Source: Myxococcales bacterium
GTDB lineage: Bacteria; Myxococcota_A; Polyangia; Palsa-1104
Reading direction: 5' to 3'
NCBI GenBank assembly: GCA_003170275.1
Contig: PNAM01000072.1
Location: 15,777 to 79,776 of the forward strand
DNA: 64,000 nt
Shown here: positions 1-12,053 of the stretch, in pieces
Layout: every line of letters starts with the position of its first letter
Numbering within the stretch: position 1 is the stretch's first letter
Notes under the pieces: model-generated
The model's input: only the letters and a program-made list of their open reading frames with translations
Database searches by the model: none
What the model was told of the DNA's origin: nothing
Made by a program: the position numbers and the translations under genes

Positions 1-954
1 GGCACGCTCGACAAGCTCGAGTCGATCCCGGGGTTCCAGGTCGACCTGTCGGTGGAGAAATTTCGCGCGGTGCTCGAGGACTGCGGGATGGCGCTGATCG
101 GCCAGACCGATCGGCTCGCGCCCGCCGACAAGAAGCTGTACGCGTTGCGGGACGTGACCGGCACCGTCGAGAGCATCCCGCTGATCGCCGCGTCGATCAT
201 GTCCAAGAAGCTGGCCGAGGGGATCGATGGGTTGGTGCTCGACGTCAAGGTCGGCTCGGGTGCGTTCATGAAGACGCCCGAGCGCGCCCGCGAGCTGGCG
301 CGCACGCTGGTCGACATCGGGCAGCGCGCCGGCAAGCGGGTCTCGGCGCTGATCACCGACATGAGCCAGCCGCTCGGGCGTTGGGTGGGCAACGCGGTCG
401 AGGTGCAGGAGTCGATCGAGGTGCTGTCGGGGCGCGGCGAGCCGGACCTGGTCGAGCTGACGCTGGCGCTGGGCGCGGAGATGCTGGTGCTCGGCAAGGC
501 GGCGCGCTCCGTGGAAGAGGGACGCGAGAAGATCGCGCGCGTGCTCGCCGACGGCTCGGCGCTGCAGCGCTTCCGTCGCTGCGTCGAGTTGCAGGGCGGC
601 GAGCTGCCGGCCTCAACGCGCGGCTGGTTCGCCGAGGACACCGTGCGCGTGGTGGTCGCCGGCTCGGGCTACGTGACCGCGATCGACGCCGAGCAGGTCG
701 GCCTGTCGGCGATCGCGCTGGGCGCCGGACGGCTGCGCAAAGAGGACAGCATCGACGCGGGCACCTGGATCTGGCTCAAGAAGAAGGTGGGCGAGAAGGT
801 CGAGTTGAACGAGGACGTGGCGTGGTTCTCGGCGCCGCGGCAGGGCAACCGCGAGGGCGGCGTGGCGCACGTGACCGCGCAGCTGCGCGCCGCGTACACC
901 ATCGGGCCCGAGCCGCCGCCGCCGCGACCGCTGATCCTGGAGGCCATTAGATGA
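1..954 (+). CDS. deoA: pyrimidine-nucleoside (thymidine) phosphorylase, 5' truncated
   Basis: The gene enters from outside the window; the frame is open from base 1 and gives 317 residues plus a TGA. It begins inside the family motif GTLDKLESIPG, which lies roughly a quarter of the way into a normal protein of about 435 residues, so only the N-terminus is missing. The segment KVGSGAFMK and the C-terminal all-beta domain are recognisable. The enzyme splits thymidine, uridine or deoxyuridine with phosphate into base and (deoxy)ribose-1-phosphate in the cytoplasm. Its stop overlaps the start of the purine phosphorylase (ATGA at 951-954), so the two are translationally coupled. Which pyrimidine nucleoside it prefers cannot be read from the sequence. 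Confidence 0.93.
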   Translation, partial: GTLDKLESIPGFQVDLSVEKFRAVLEDCGMALIGQTDRLAPADKKLYALRDVTGTVESIPLIAASIMSKKLAEGIDGLVLDVKVGSGAFMKTPERARELARTLVDIGQRAGKRVSALITDMSQPLGRWVGNAVEVQESIEVLSGRGEPDLVELTLALGAEMLVLGKAARSVEEGREKIARVLADGSALQRFRRCVELQGGELPASTRGWFAEDTVRVVVAGSGYVTAIDAEQVGLSAIALGAGRLRKEDSIDAGTWIWLKKKVGEKVELNEDVAWFSAPRQGNREGGVAHVTAQLRAAYTIGPEPPPPRPLILEAIR

Positions 955-1796
955 CGTTGCGTGAAGAGCTCGACGGGGCGGTGGCCGCGATCCGGCGCCG
1001 CGTGCCCAACGCCCGGCCGACCGTGGGGTTGATCCTCGGCTCGGGGCTGGGCTCGTTCGCCGACAAGCTGGGCGGCGCCACCAAGATCCCGTTTGAAGAG
1101 ATCCCGGGCTTTCCGACATCCACAATCGTGGGACACGCGGGCAACCTGGTGTACGGCCAGGGCGGCGACAGCGCGACCGTGCAGGTGCTCGCGATGCAGG
1201 GTCGCGTGCACTACTACGAGGGGCACGACATCCAGCGCGTGGCGTTCCCGGCGCGCGTGCTGATCGCCGCCGGCTGCAAGATCCTGATCGTGACCAACGC
1301 CGCGGGCGGGGTCGATGCGACGCTCACGCCGGGCGAGATCGTGATCTTGCGCGACCACCTCAACCTGTTGCCGGTGTCTCCCTTGCGCGGCGTGAACGAC
1401 GAGTCGATCGGGCCGCGCTTTCCCGACATGAGCGAAGTGTACGATCCGAAGCTGCGTGTGATCGCCGGACAGGCGGGCGCGGAGCTGGGCTCCAAGATGC
1501 GCGAAGGCGTGTACGCGGCGCTGCCGGGCCCGGCGTACGAGACGCCCGCCGAGGTGAAGATGCTGCGCCTGCTCGGCGCGGATCTGGTGGGCATGTCGAC
1601 GGTGCCCGAGGCGATCGTGGCGATGCACATGGGCGCGCGCGTGCTCGGGCTCTCGTGCGTCACCAACCTGGCGGCGGGCATCACCTCGCAGAAGCTGTCG
1701 CACACCGAGGTCACCGAGACCGCCGCGCGCGTGCGCGACTCGTTCGAGCGGCTGCTCGCACGGATATTGGCGAAGCTGGCGCCGCCGGAGGCATGA
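951..1796 (+). CDS. punA: purine-nucleoside phosphorylase
   Basis: A 281-residue trimeric-type purine-nucleoside phosphorylase that cleaves inosine or guanosine (and deoxy forms) with phosphate. The phosphate-binding GLILGSGLG segment is near residue 25, MQGRVHYYEGH near residue 83, the TNAAGG segment near residue 118, and the late MSTVPE and CVTNLAAG motifs are present; length is typical. Its start overlaps the preceding phosphorylase stop by 4 bases, and its own stop overlaps the cytidine deaminase start (ATGA at 1793-1796). This gives a tightly coupled nucleoside-salvage operon supplying free purine bases, which the xanthine dehydrogenase genes downstream could oxidise (inference from context). 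Confidence 0.95.
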   Translation: MTLREELDGAVAAIRRRVPNARPTVGLILGSGLGSFADKLGGATKIPFEEIPGFPTSTIVGHAGNLVYGQGGDSATVQVLAMQGRVHYYEGHDIQRVAFPARVLIAAGCKILIVTNAAGGVDATLTPGEIVILRDHLNLLPVSPLRGVNDESIGPRFPDMSEVYDPKLRVIAGQAGAELGSKMREGVYAALPGPAYETPAEVKMLRLLGADLVGMSTVPEAIVAMHMGARVLGLSCVTNLAAGITSQKLSHTEVTETAARVRDSFERLLARILAKLAPPEA

Positions 1797-2191
1797 TGGC
1801 CGATATGAACGAGCTGGTCGAAGCAGCCAAGCGGGCCCGCACGCGCGCCTATGCGCCCTACTCCCGTTATCAGGTCGGCGCGGCGGTGCGCGGCGACAAC
1901 GGCAAGGTGTACCTGGGCGCCAACATCGAGAACGCGTCGTACGGGCTGGCGCTGTGCGCCGAGCGCAACGCGGTGGCGGCGGCGATCCTCGACGGGTGCA
2001 AGCAGATCACCGGAGTCGCGGTGATCACCTCGACCTCGCCGCCGGCCGCGCCGTGCGGGATGTGCCGGCAGACCCTGGCCGAGTTCGCGCGCGAGATGGA
2101 CGTGGTGATGGTCAACGAGAAGGGCGAGCGGGTCGACACCACGCTCTCCGCGCTCCTGCCCCGCGCGTTCCGGCCCGAAGACCTCCCATGA
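1793..2191 (+). CDS. cdd: cytidine deaminase
   Basis: A 132-residue homotetrameric-type cytidine deaminase converting (deoxy)cytidine to (deoxy)uridine. The catalytic CAERNAV motif gives Zn ligand C55 and proton-shuttling E57, and PCGMCRQ gives Zn ligands C88 and C91. The start was chosen at the ATG at 1793 because it overlaps the upstream TGA; 1796 is an alternative Met one codon on. The stop overlaps the next start (ATGA at 2188-2191). It is third gene of the salvage operon and feeds uridine to the upstream pyrimidine phosphorylase. Confidence 0.95.
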   Translation: MMADMNELVEAAKRARTRAYAPYSRYQVGAAVRGDNGKVYLGANIENASYGLALCAERNAVAAAILDGCKQITGVAVITSTSPPAAPCGMCRQTLAEFAREMDVVMVNEKGERVDTTLSALLPRAFRPEDLP

Positions 2192-3510
2192 ACATGCTGG
2201 TGATCGAGGGCGGGACCGTCATCACCATGGACGGCGCCCGCCGCGTGGAACGTGCCGACGTGCTGGTCGAGGACGGCCAAATCGCGGCGGTGGGGTCGAT
2301 GACCATGCCGATCGGCACGCCGACGCTGCAGGCGCACGGCTGCCTGGTGCTGCCGGGGTTGATCCAGGCGCACACGCACGTGTGCCAGACGTTGTGTCGC
2401 GGCGCGGCCGACGATCTGCACCTGCTCGAGTGGCTGCGCGAGCGCGTGTGGCCGTACGAGGCGTCGCTCGACGAGCGGGCGATGCGCGCCTGCGCGAGGC
2501 TGGCGGCGGCCGAGCTGCTCCTCGGCGGCACCACCACGATTCTCGACATGGGGACGGTGCACGAGACCGATACGCTGTTCGACACGCTGGGGCGCACCGG
2601 CCTGCGCGCCACCGCCGGCAAGGCGATGATGGACGCGGGGGACGGCGTGCCGGCGCGCATGCGCGAGGAGACGCGCCGCTCGCTCGACGAGAGCGACGCG
2701 CTGTCGGCGCGCTGGGACGGCACGTTCGCCGGACGAATGCACTACGCCTACGCGCCGCGCTTCGTGCTGTCGTGCACCGACGGGCTGTTGCGCGAGGTGG
2801 GCGCGCGCGTGCGCGGGAGCGCGCGGGTGCACACGCATGCGTCGGAGCAGCAGGCGGAGATCGCGCTGGTGCGCAAGGAGCGCGGCGCGGACAACATCGC
2901 CTACTTCGCGGCGCTGGGGATCGGCGGGCCGCGCGCGACGCTCGCCCATTGCGTGCACGCGACGCCCGAGGAGCGGCGCCTGCTCGCGCGCGAGGGCACC
3001 AACGTGACGCACTGCCCGTCGTCGAACCTCAAGCTGGGCTCGGGCATCGCGCCGATCCCGGAGATGCTCGCGGAGGGCATCCACGTGGCGCTCGGCGCCG
3101 ACGGTGCGCCGTGCAACAACAACCTCGACGCGTTCGTCGAGCTGCGCCTGGCCGCGCTGTTGCACAAGCCGCGCGTCGGGCCGGCGGGCATGACCGCGCT
3201 GCAGGCGCTCGAGCTGGCCACGCTGGGCGGCGCACGGGCGCTCGGGCTGGAAGCGGAGCTCGGATCGATCGAGCCGGGCAAGCGCGCCGATCTGATCGTG
3301 ATCGATCCGGGCGCGCCGCACGTGGCGCCCTCGCCCGACCCGGTTTCGACGGTGGTCTACGCGGCGCAGAGCCGCGACGTGCGGCACGTGCTGGTGGACG
3401 GGCGGCTGCTGGTGCGCGACGGGCAGCTCACCGAGCTCAGCGGGCTCGAGCGCGGCGAGGTGGTCGCCACCGCCCGCGCGGAGGCTGCGCGCCTGCGCGC
3501 GAAGAGCTAA
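2188..3510 (+). CDS. amidohydrolase, adenosine/SAH/guanine deaminase-like (TRZ/ATZ family)
   Basis: A 440-residue metal-dependent aminohydrolase of the subtype-III amidohydrolase superfamily. The first metal motif AHTH lies at residues 61-64, followed by THAS, TLAHCVH and the late ALGADGAPCNNN motif. The domain order and length match MtaD/SsnA-like enzymes that deaminate 5-methylthioadenosine, S-adenosylhomocysteine, guanine or related ring amines. Its coupling to cytidine deaminase and two phosphorylases argues for a nucleoside or base deaminase, but the substrate is not determined. The 3' end overlaps the convergent mocA gene by 4 bases. Confidence 0.85.
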   Translation: MNMLVIEGGTVITMDGARRVERADVLVEDGQIAAVGSMTMPIGTPTLQAHGCLVLPGLIQAHTHVCQTLCRGAADDLHLLEWLRERVWPYEASLDERAMRACARLAAAELLLGGTTTILDMGTVHETDTLFDTLGRTGLRATAGKAMMDAGDGVPARMREETRRSLDESDALSARWDGTFAGRMHYAYAPRFVLSCTDGLLREVGARVRGSARVHTHASEQQAEIALVRKERGADNIAYFAALGIGGPRATLAHCVHATPEERRLLAREGTNVTHCPSSNLKLGSGIAPIPEMLAEGIHVALGADGAPCNNNLDAFVELRLAALLHKPRVGPAGMTALQALELATLGGARALGLEAELGSIEPGKRADLIVIDPGAPHVAPSPDPVSTVVYAAQSRDVRHVLVDGRLLVRDGQLTELSGLERGEVVATARAEAARLRAKS

Positions 3511-4091
3511 CGAAGGCTGTCGAGGCGAGCTAGATCGGCGGGCGTGTCCACGTCGACCAGCACGCCGGGATCGTCGACCTCCAGCCGCAGCACGTCGTCG
3601 GGGCTGGCCTCGATCAGGGCCTTGAGCCCGCGCGCGGGATCGAGCGCGTGCACCTCGGCGAAGCGCGCGGCCGGAATGCGCAGCGGATGCCCGCCCCGCT
3701 CCGCATGCCGCGGCAAGACCACCCGGCCGGGCGTCGCCAGCAGGAGCGCACGCACCGTCGCCGCCTGCACCGACGGGATGTCGACGGGCCAGACCAGCGC
3801 CGCCGAGGCATCCGGCGACAACGCGGCGAGCCCGGCCTGCACCGACGACAACATACCGCGCTCCGGTTGCGGATTGAGCGCCGTCATCGCCCCGGCCGGC
3901 AGCGCGCTGCGGATCAGCTCGGCGTGCGGCGGCCCGATCACCACCACCACGCCGGCGACGCCCGCAGCGCGCGCGGTGTCGGCGATCGCCTGCACGAACG
4001 TGCGACCGTCGGGCACGCGCAGCAGCGCCTTGGGCCCCGCGCCCGCCATGCGCGTCGACGCGCCGGCGGCCAGCACCACCGCCCACGTCAT
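3507..4091 (-). CDS. mocA: molybdenum cofactor cytidylyltransferase-like NTP transferase
   Basis: A 194-residue MobA/MocA-type nucleotidyltransferase. The N-terminal VLAAGASTRMAG segment is the NTP-binding loop, and the PKALL lysine and the WPVDIPSV acidic metal site follow. MocA attaches CMP to molybdopterin for the xanthine-oxidase family of Mo hydroxylases, which fits the two such enzymes in this window. It overlaps xdhC by 4 bases and is the last gene of an amidohydrolase-xdhC-mocA operon. MobA (GMP transfer) is less likely, because the XdhC partner and the hydroxylases use the cytosine form of the cofactor. Confidence 0.85.
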   Translation of the reverse strand: MTWAVVLAAGASTRMAGAGPKALLRVPDGRTFVQAIADTARAAGVAGVVVVIGPPHAELIRSALPAGAMTALNPQPERGMLSSVQAGLAALSPDASAALVWPVDIPSVQAATVRALLLATPGRVVLPRHAERGGHPLRIPAARFAEVHALDPARGLKALIEASPDDVLRLEVDDPGVLVDVDTPADLARLDSLR

Positions 4092-4909
4092 GGCAGTGGC
4101 GTCTTGGCGCGAGGCCTACGCGCGGCGCGCGTCTGGATCAGCTCCGCGACGATCGCGACCGCGATCTCCTCGGGCGTCTGCGCGCCGATGTCCAGCCCGA
4201 TGGGCGCCTTCAGGTGGGCGAAGCGCGCCGGCGCAAAGCCCTTGTGCTCGAGGCGCTGCTTGAACAGCTCGACCTTGCGGCGCGAGCCGATCAGGCCCAG
4301 GTAGGCCAGCTCGCGCCCGCTCTCCAGCAGCTGCTCGAGCAGCGCCTGATCCTGCGCGTGGTCGCGCGTGACGATCACCACGTAGGTGTTGTCGTCGAGC
4401 GGCACGTCCTTCCAGTCGCGCACGTCGAAGCTGTCGACCAGCTCGACCGCGTCGGGGAAGCGCTCGCGGCTGGCCAGCGTGTCCAGATCGTCGACGACGA
4501 TCGGCGCGAAGCCGACCGAGCGCGCCAGCGGCACCAGCGCGCGCGCCACGTGCCCGCCGCCGCACACCACCAGCGGCGGCTCGGGGACCAGCGGCTCGAC
4601 GAACACCTCCATCTCGCCGCCGCAGCACATCGCCAGCTCGTGCGTCAGGTGGTAGCGCAAGAGCCTGGGGCGCGCGGCCGGTCCCTCGGCGAGCAGCGCC
4701 ACCGTCGCGTCGATCACTTCCTTCTCGATGCGCCCGCCGCCGATCGTGCCGCGGATTGTGCCGTCGGCGAGCACCACCATGCGCGCCGCCGACTTGCGCG
4801 GGGTCGACCCGGCGGTGCGCACCACCGTGGCCAACGCGCAGGGCACGCCGGCGCGGCGGAGGCGCACCAGCTCGTCGAACACGTCGAGCTCTACCGTCGG
4901 CGCGGGCAT
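4088..4909 (-). CDS. xdhC: XdhC/CoxI family molybdenum-enzyme maturation factor
   Basis: A 273-residue XdhC/CoxI protein. The N-terminal domain has ATVVRTAGSTPRKSAARM and the GTIGGG loop. The C-terminal Rossmann-like domain has VVCGGGHVARALVPLA, the VTRDHAQD motif and YLGLIGSRRK. XdhC proteins bind the Mo cofactor, help install the terminal sulfido (or selenido) ligand, and hand the cofactor to xanthine dehydrogenase. The gene directly abuts the upstream amidohydrolase and overlaps mocA, so the operon combines a hydrolase with cofactor maturation. The MCCGGE segment supplies a Cys pair that may matter for cofactor transfer. Confidence 0.92.
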   Translation of the reverse strand: MPAPTVELDVFDELVRLRRAGVPCALATVVRTAGSTPRKSAARMVVLADGTIRGTIGGGRIEKEVIDATVALLAEGPAARPRLLRYHLTHELAMCCGGEMEVFVEPLVPEPPLVVCGGGHVARALVPLARSVGFAPIVVDDLDTLASRERFPDAVELVDSFDVRDWKDVPLDDNTYVVIVTRDHAQDQALLEQLLESGRELAYLGLIGSRRKVELFKQRLEHKGFAPARFAHLKAPIGLDIGAQTPEEIAVAIVAELIQTRAARRPRAKTPLP

Positions 4910-6514
<1,605 letters not shown>

Positions 6515-6523
6515 CTATTCCAG

Positions 6524-6529
6524 AGCCTA
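6524..6529 (-). promoter_or_regulatory. possible -10 box of the amidohydrolase-xdhC-mocA operon
   Basis: On the minus strand TAGGCT lies 9 bases before the start codon at 6514. This spacing would give a leaderless or nearly leaderless mRNA, as at other starts in the window. It is a weak match with no clear -35. Confidence 0.3.
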
Positions 6530-6593
6530 CACGAAGCGCGCGAGGTCTGGTAAGGATCAATCCTTCGAGGCGCTCCTGATCGACCCGATCGAG

Positions 6594-6599
6594 TATAGT
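6594..6599 (+). promoter_or_regulatory. -10 box of the fused Mo hydroxylase gene
   Basis: TATAGT lies 8 bases upstream of the ATG at 6608, so transcription would start at or beside the start codon. No Shine-Dalgarno sequence and no convincing -35 box is seen. Confidence 0.5.
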
Positions 6600-6607
6600 T
6601 CCGCCCA

Positions 6608-9252
<2,645 letters not shown>

Positions 9253-9256
<4 letters not shown>

Positions 9257-9816
9257 ACGGACGAACGCTCCTTGCGGGGGGGCTGTTGATCGCGCTCGGC
9301 GGACTGGCGACACCGGCGGAGGCGCGGCGCGCCGACGTGCGGTTCCTGTTCGACGCCGCGCCCGGCATCACCGTTCCGATCGCCGACGGGGACTGGCGCA
9401 ACTTCAACTCGCCGAGCTTCAAGCTGTCGCTGCGCACCGGTGGCGAGCTTTGGTTTTCGCGGCACTTCGGCATCGCCGGCGAGATCGACACCGATCTGCA
9501 GCCGCTGCTGGTCACCCGCTCGAGCGCCGACGTGCGGTTCCGCGGCCTGGTCGGCCTCCGGCTCTTGTTCGGGTTCCGCGTGGGCGCGTTCTTCATCCGC
9601 CAGGCGATCGGCGTGGACCTGGTGGGCAACGGGCTGCGCAACGGCGTGAAGGCCTCCGAAGCCGCGCTCGCCGTCGAGCCGGGCGTCGGTATGCAGTTCC
9701 GCTTCATCCGCCGCGGCGTGGTCGGCTTCGCGGTGGACTTCCCGATCGGGTTCTACGGCACCCCGTATTTCGCCGCCGACGTGCAGTTCCTCGGCTTCAT
9801 CGGAGTGCGCCTATGA
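9253..9816 (+). CDS. outer-membrane beta-barrel protein, copy 1
   Basis: A 187-residue protein with a signal peptide (charged start, hydrophobic stretch to about residue 18, ATPAEA cleavage region). It is followed by alternating amphipathic strands rich in Gly and aromatic residues and ends in Leu after FIGVR, as in small 8-10-strand barrels. The start overlaps the Mo hydroxylase stop (ATGA at 9253-9256), so it is cotranslated with that enzyme. It is clearly paralogous to the next gene: LFDAAPGITVP matches LFDAAVGVSIP, and SFKLSLR matches TFKLSLR. The function is unknown; a porin or envelope scaffold is possible. Confidence 0.7.
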
Positions 9817-10439
9817 GCCGCGTGCTCGCGCTGGTGATGTTGCTCGCGAGCGCTGCCCCGGCCGGCGCCGACAAGCTCAAGTGGAACGGCCTGTTCGATG
9901 CGGCGGTCGGCGTGTCGATCCCCGTCGGTGATTCGAACTACAACCGCTTCGCCGATCCGACCTTCAAGCTCTCCTTGCGCGGCGGCGCGGAGATCTGGCT
10001 CACCAATCGTTTCGCGGTCGCGCCCGAGCTCGCGCTCGACTTCATCCCGGTCAAGACCGACGACGGCACCTTCCGCCCCAGCGGCGTCGGCATCGACACC
10101 TCGTTCTTTCGCTTCCGCGTGCTCGCCGGCGCGCGCCTGCTGTGGAACTTCGGCATCGGCGCGGCGTTTGTCCGCTTCGGCATCGGCCTCGACTACATCA
10201 CCGGCTCCGAGCGCGCCTCGATCCTCGGGCTCAACATCAACCTGAACCTGTCGTCGACCGCCTTCACGCTCGAGCCGGGCGTGGGCGTGCAGTTCCACTT
10301 CCTCAAGTACGGCATCGCCGGCGGCACGCTGGGCTTTCCGGTCGCGTTCCACAACTTCAACAAGAACGACGCCGCGAACAACTCGGCGTTCACCGCCGTC
10401 GACCTCGACATCCTCGCCTTCGCCGGCGCGCGGATCTAA
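9813..10439 (+). CDS. outer-membrane beta-barrel protein, copy 2
   Basis: A 208-residue secreted protein with a signal peptide ending near ASAAPAGA, then amphipathic strands and a FAGARI terminus typical of barrels. It is a diverged tandem duplicate of the preceding gene, sharing the LFDAA, KLSLR, EIW/ELW and LEPGVG(V/M)QF segments in the same order. The start overlaps the previous stop by 4 bases, so the Mo hydroxylase and both barrel genes form one coupled operon. It converges on the M28 peptidase with a 4-base overlap. The specific function is not recognised. Confidence 0.7.
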   Translation: MSRVLALVMLLASAAPAGADKLKWNGLFDAAVGVSIPVGDSNYNRFADPTFKLSLRGGAEIWLTNRFAVAPELALDFIPVKTDDGTFRPSGVGIDTSFFRFRVLAGARLLWNFGIGAAFVRFGIGLDYITGSERASILGLNINLNLSSTAFTLEPGVGVQFHFLKYGIAGGTLGFPVAFHNFNKNDAANNSAFTAVDLDILAFAGARI

Positions 10440-12031
10440 TCGATCGCCAGGATCTGCTCGACGAACGGATAGGTCGGGCCGGCGGTGATGTGCAGGAAGC
10501 GCTTGCCTGCGCCCGCGTTTGCGGCGTCCGCGGGGAAGGTCAGCATCATCTTGCCGGCACCGTCGGTCATCCCGTGCACGCTGCCGGTGGGAAAGAAGTC
10601 GTCGACCATGAGCGTGGCGTCGAGCACCGCGCCCGCCTGCGGTGCGGCCAGCGCGTCGGTGATCGCCACGTCGATGGTGAGCGGGTCGTTACCGGTGCGC
10701 GGCCGCGCGGTCGCCACGGCGTTCCAGAGCTTGGGATCGAGCCCGGCGAAGCGGGCCTTGTCGTCGAGGAGCAGCGAATTCACCGCCACATCGAACCCAT
10801 CGACCACCTGCGCCAACGTGGTCACGTCGACCTTGTCCGGCGTGTCCTCGGTGGTGTGATAGTAGTCGAAGTTCACCGCCGTCGACGCGGTGGGCACGCC
10901 GTTGCGGTAGATGCCCTGGATGTCGGTGGGGATCAGGCCGCCGAGGAGCTGCGGCACCAGCTCCATGCCGACGTACAAGTTGTAGATGAAGCCGAGCCCG
11001 GCGCCCATCAGCGCCTCGTCGAGCGGCGGATGGTTGGAGCGCGCCAGCCCGAGCTGCGTCGCGTTGTTGGCGGCGGGGATCTCGAAGTTGAGCACCGCGA
11101 GGATCGGATCGGGCGTGACGATGCGGTGCTTGCGCAGGTAGTCGTAGCCGCCGTACAGCGCGACCTCCTCGCCGTCATAGGCGACGAACACCAACGTGTA
11201 GCGCGGCTTGCCCTGCTTGAGGCGCCGCTCGGCCAGCGCGAGCAGCGTCGCCACGCCGCCGCTGTTGTCGCCCGAGCCGGTGAACCAGGTGTCGTAGTGC
11301 GCGCCCATCACGATCTGCCCGCCCGCGTCGGTGCCGGGGATGCTGCCGATCACGTTGTTGCCGGTGCCGGGCGTCGTCGAGGCCTGCACGTCGATCACCG
11401 CGTGTACCGGCTTGCCCGCCAGCGCCGCCGTCTTCAAGATCGCGCCGTCGTCCGCGCCGATGGTCACCGTCGGGATCGGCCCGAGCGGCGTCCAGCCGTC
11501 GGTGCGCACCGAGCCGATCTGGATCAGGTTGTGCGGCGCCTGCGACAGGTACAGCATCGCCAGCGCGCCCTTGTCGGTGACGTTCTGGTACTGCGCCGAG
11601 CGATGGAACATCGGGTTGCGCTCGACCATCGCGATCTTCCCGGTGAGGTCCACGTTGAGCAGATCGGCCTCCATCGCCGAGCCGACGAACACCACGTCGG
11701 CGTCCGCGTGGCCGGCGCCCGAGCCCTCGAAGGCGTCCTGCTTGGGCGTGAGGGTCGCGCCGTCGACGGTGGCGCTCAGCGACGACGAAGCCAGCACGTG
11801 GCGCGGGAACCCGAACCCCTCCAGGTGCACGTCGGTGAGCCCGATCTTGCGCATGCGCTCCATCACGTACTCGCCGGCCATGCGGCCGCCGTCGGTGCCG
11901 ACGCGCTTGTCGGAGAACGCCGCCAGATCGAGCAGCGTGCCCATTAGCGCGTTCGGATCGGTCGGCTCGAGCGGCTTGGCGCCGCAGCCCGTGAAAACGA
12001 CCAATACCAGGGCGAGCTTCAACGACTTCAT
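10436..12031 (-). CDS. M28-family metallopeptidase lipoprotein
   Basis: A 531-residue lipoprotein: the signal peptide ends in the lipobox FTGC near residue 15. The start at 12031 was chosen because it places this signal at the N-terminus; an upstream in-frame ATG would add 8 residues. A PA-like insert lies at roughly residues 130-240. The co-catalytic zinc motifs of M28 aminopeptidases are GAHYDTW, DNSGGV, AYDGEE and a late YHTTEDTPDKVD. M28 enzymes remove N-terminal residues or act on related small substrates outside the cell. It is divergently transcribed from the PLP-enzyme gene with only 22 bases between the starts. Confidence 0.88.
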   Translation of the reverse strand: MKSLKLALVLVVFTGCGAKPLEPTDPNALMGTLLDLAAFSDKRVGTDGGRMAGEYVMERMRKIGLTDVHLEGFGFPRHVLASSSLSATVDGATLTPKQDAFEGSGAGHADADVVFVGSAMEADLLNVDLTGKIAMVERNPMFHRSAQYQNVTDKGALAMLYLSQAPHNLIQIGSVRTDGWTPLGPIPTVTIGADDGAILKTAALAGKPVHAVIDVQASTTPGTGNNVIGSIPGTDAGGQIVMGAHYDTWFTGSGDNSGGVATLLALAERRLKQGKPRYTLVFVAYDGEEVALYGGYDYLRKHRIVTPDPILAVLNFEIPAANNATQLGLARSNHPPLDEALMGAGLGFIYNLYVGMELVPQLLGGLIPTDIQGIYRNGVPTASTAVNFDYYHTTEDTPDKVDVTTLAQVVDGFDVAVNSLLLDDKARFAGLDPKLWNAVATARPRTGNDPLTIDVAITDALAAPQAGAVLDATLMVDDFFPTGSVHGMTDGAGKMMLTFPADAANAGAGKRFLHITAGPTYPFVEQILAID

Positions 12032-12036
12032 TTCCC

Positions 12037-12046
12037 GAGTATACTC
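12037..12046. promoter_or_regulatory. palindromic bidirectional -10 element
   Basis: GAGTATACTC is a perfect 10-base palindrome inside a 22-base divergent spacer. On the plus strand TATACT (12040-12045) is 8 bases before the ATG at 12054. On the minus strand TATACT (12043-12038) is 6 bases before the ATG at 12031. One symmetric site could thus start leaderless mRNAs in both directions. Confidence 0.55.
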
Positions 12047-12053
12047 GCCCGCC

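Noticed and set aside
669-4086. Long minus-strand open frames (for example 669-1703 and 1870-4086)
   Set aside because: They are antisense to well-recognised phosphorylase, deaminase and amidohydrolase genes, have low-complexity Arg/Ala/His composition and no motifs. They are a GC-bias effect.
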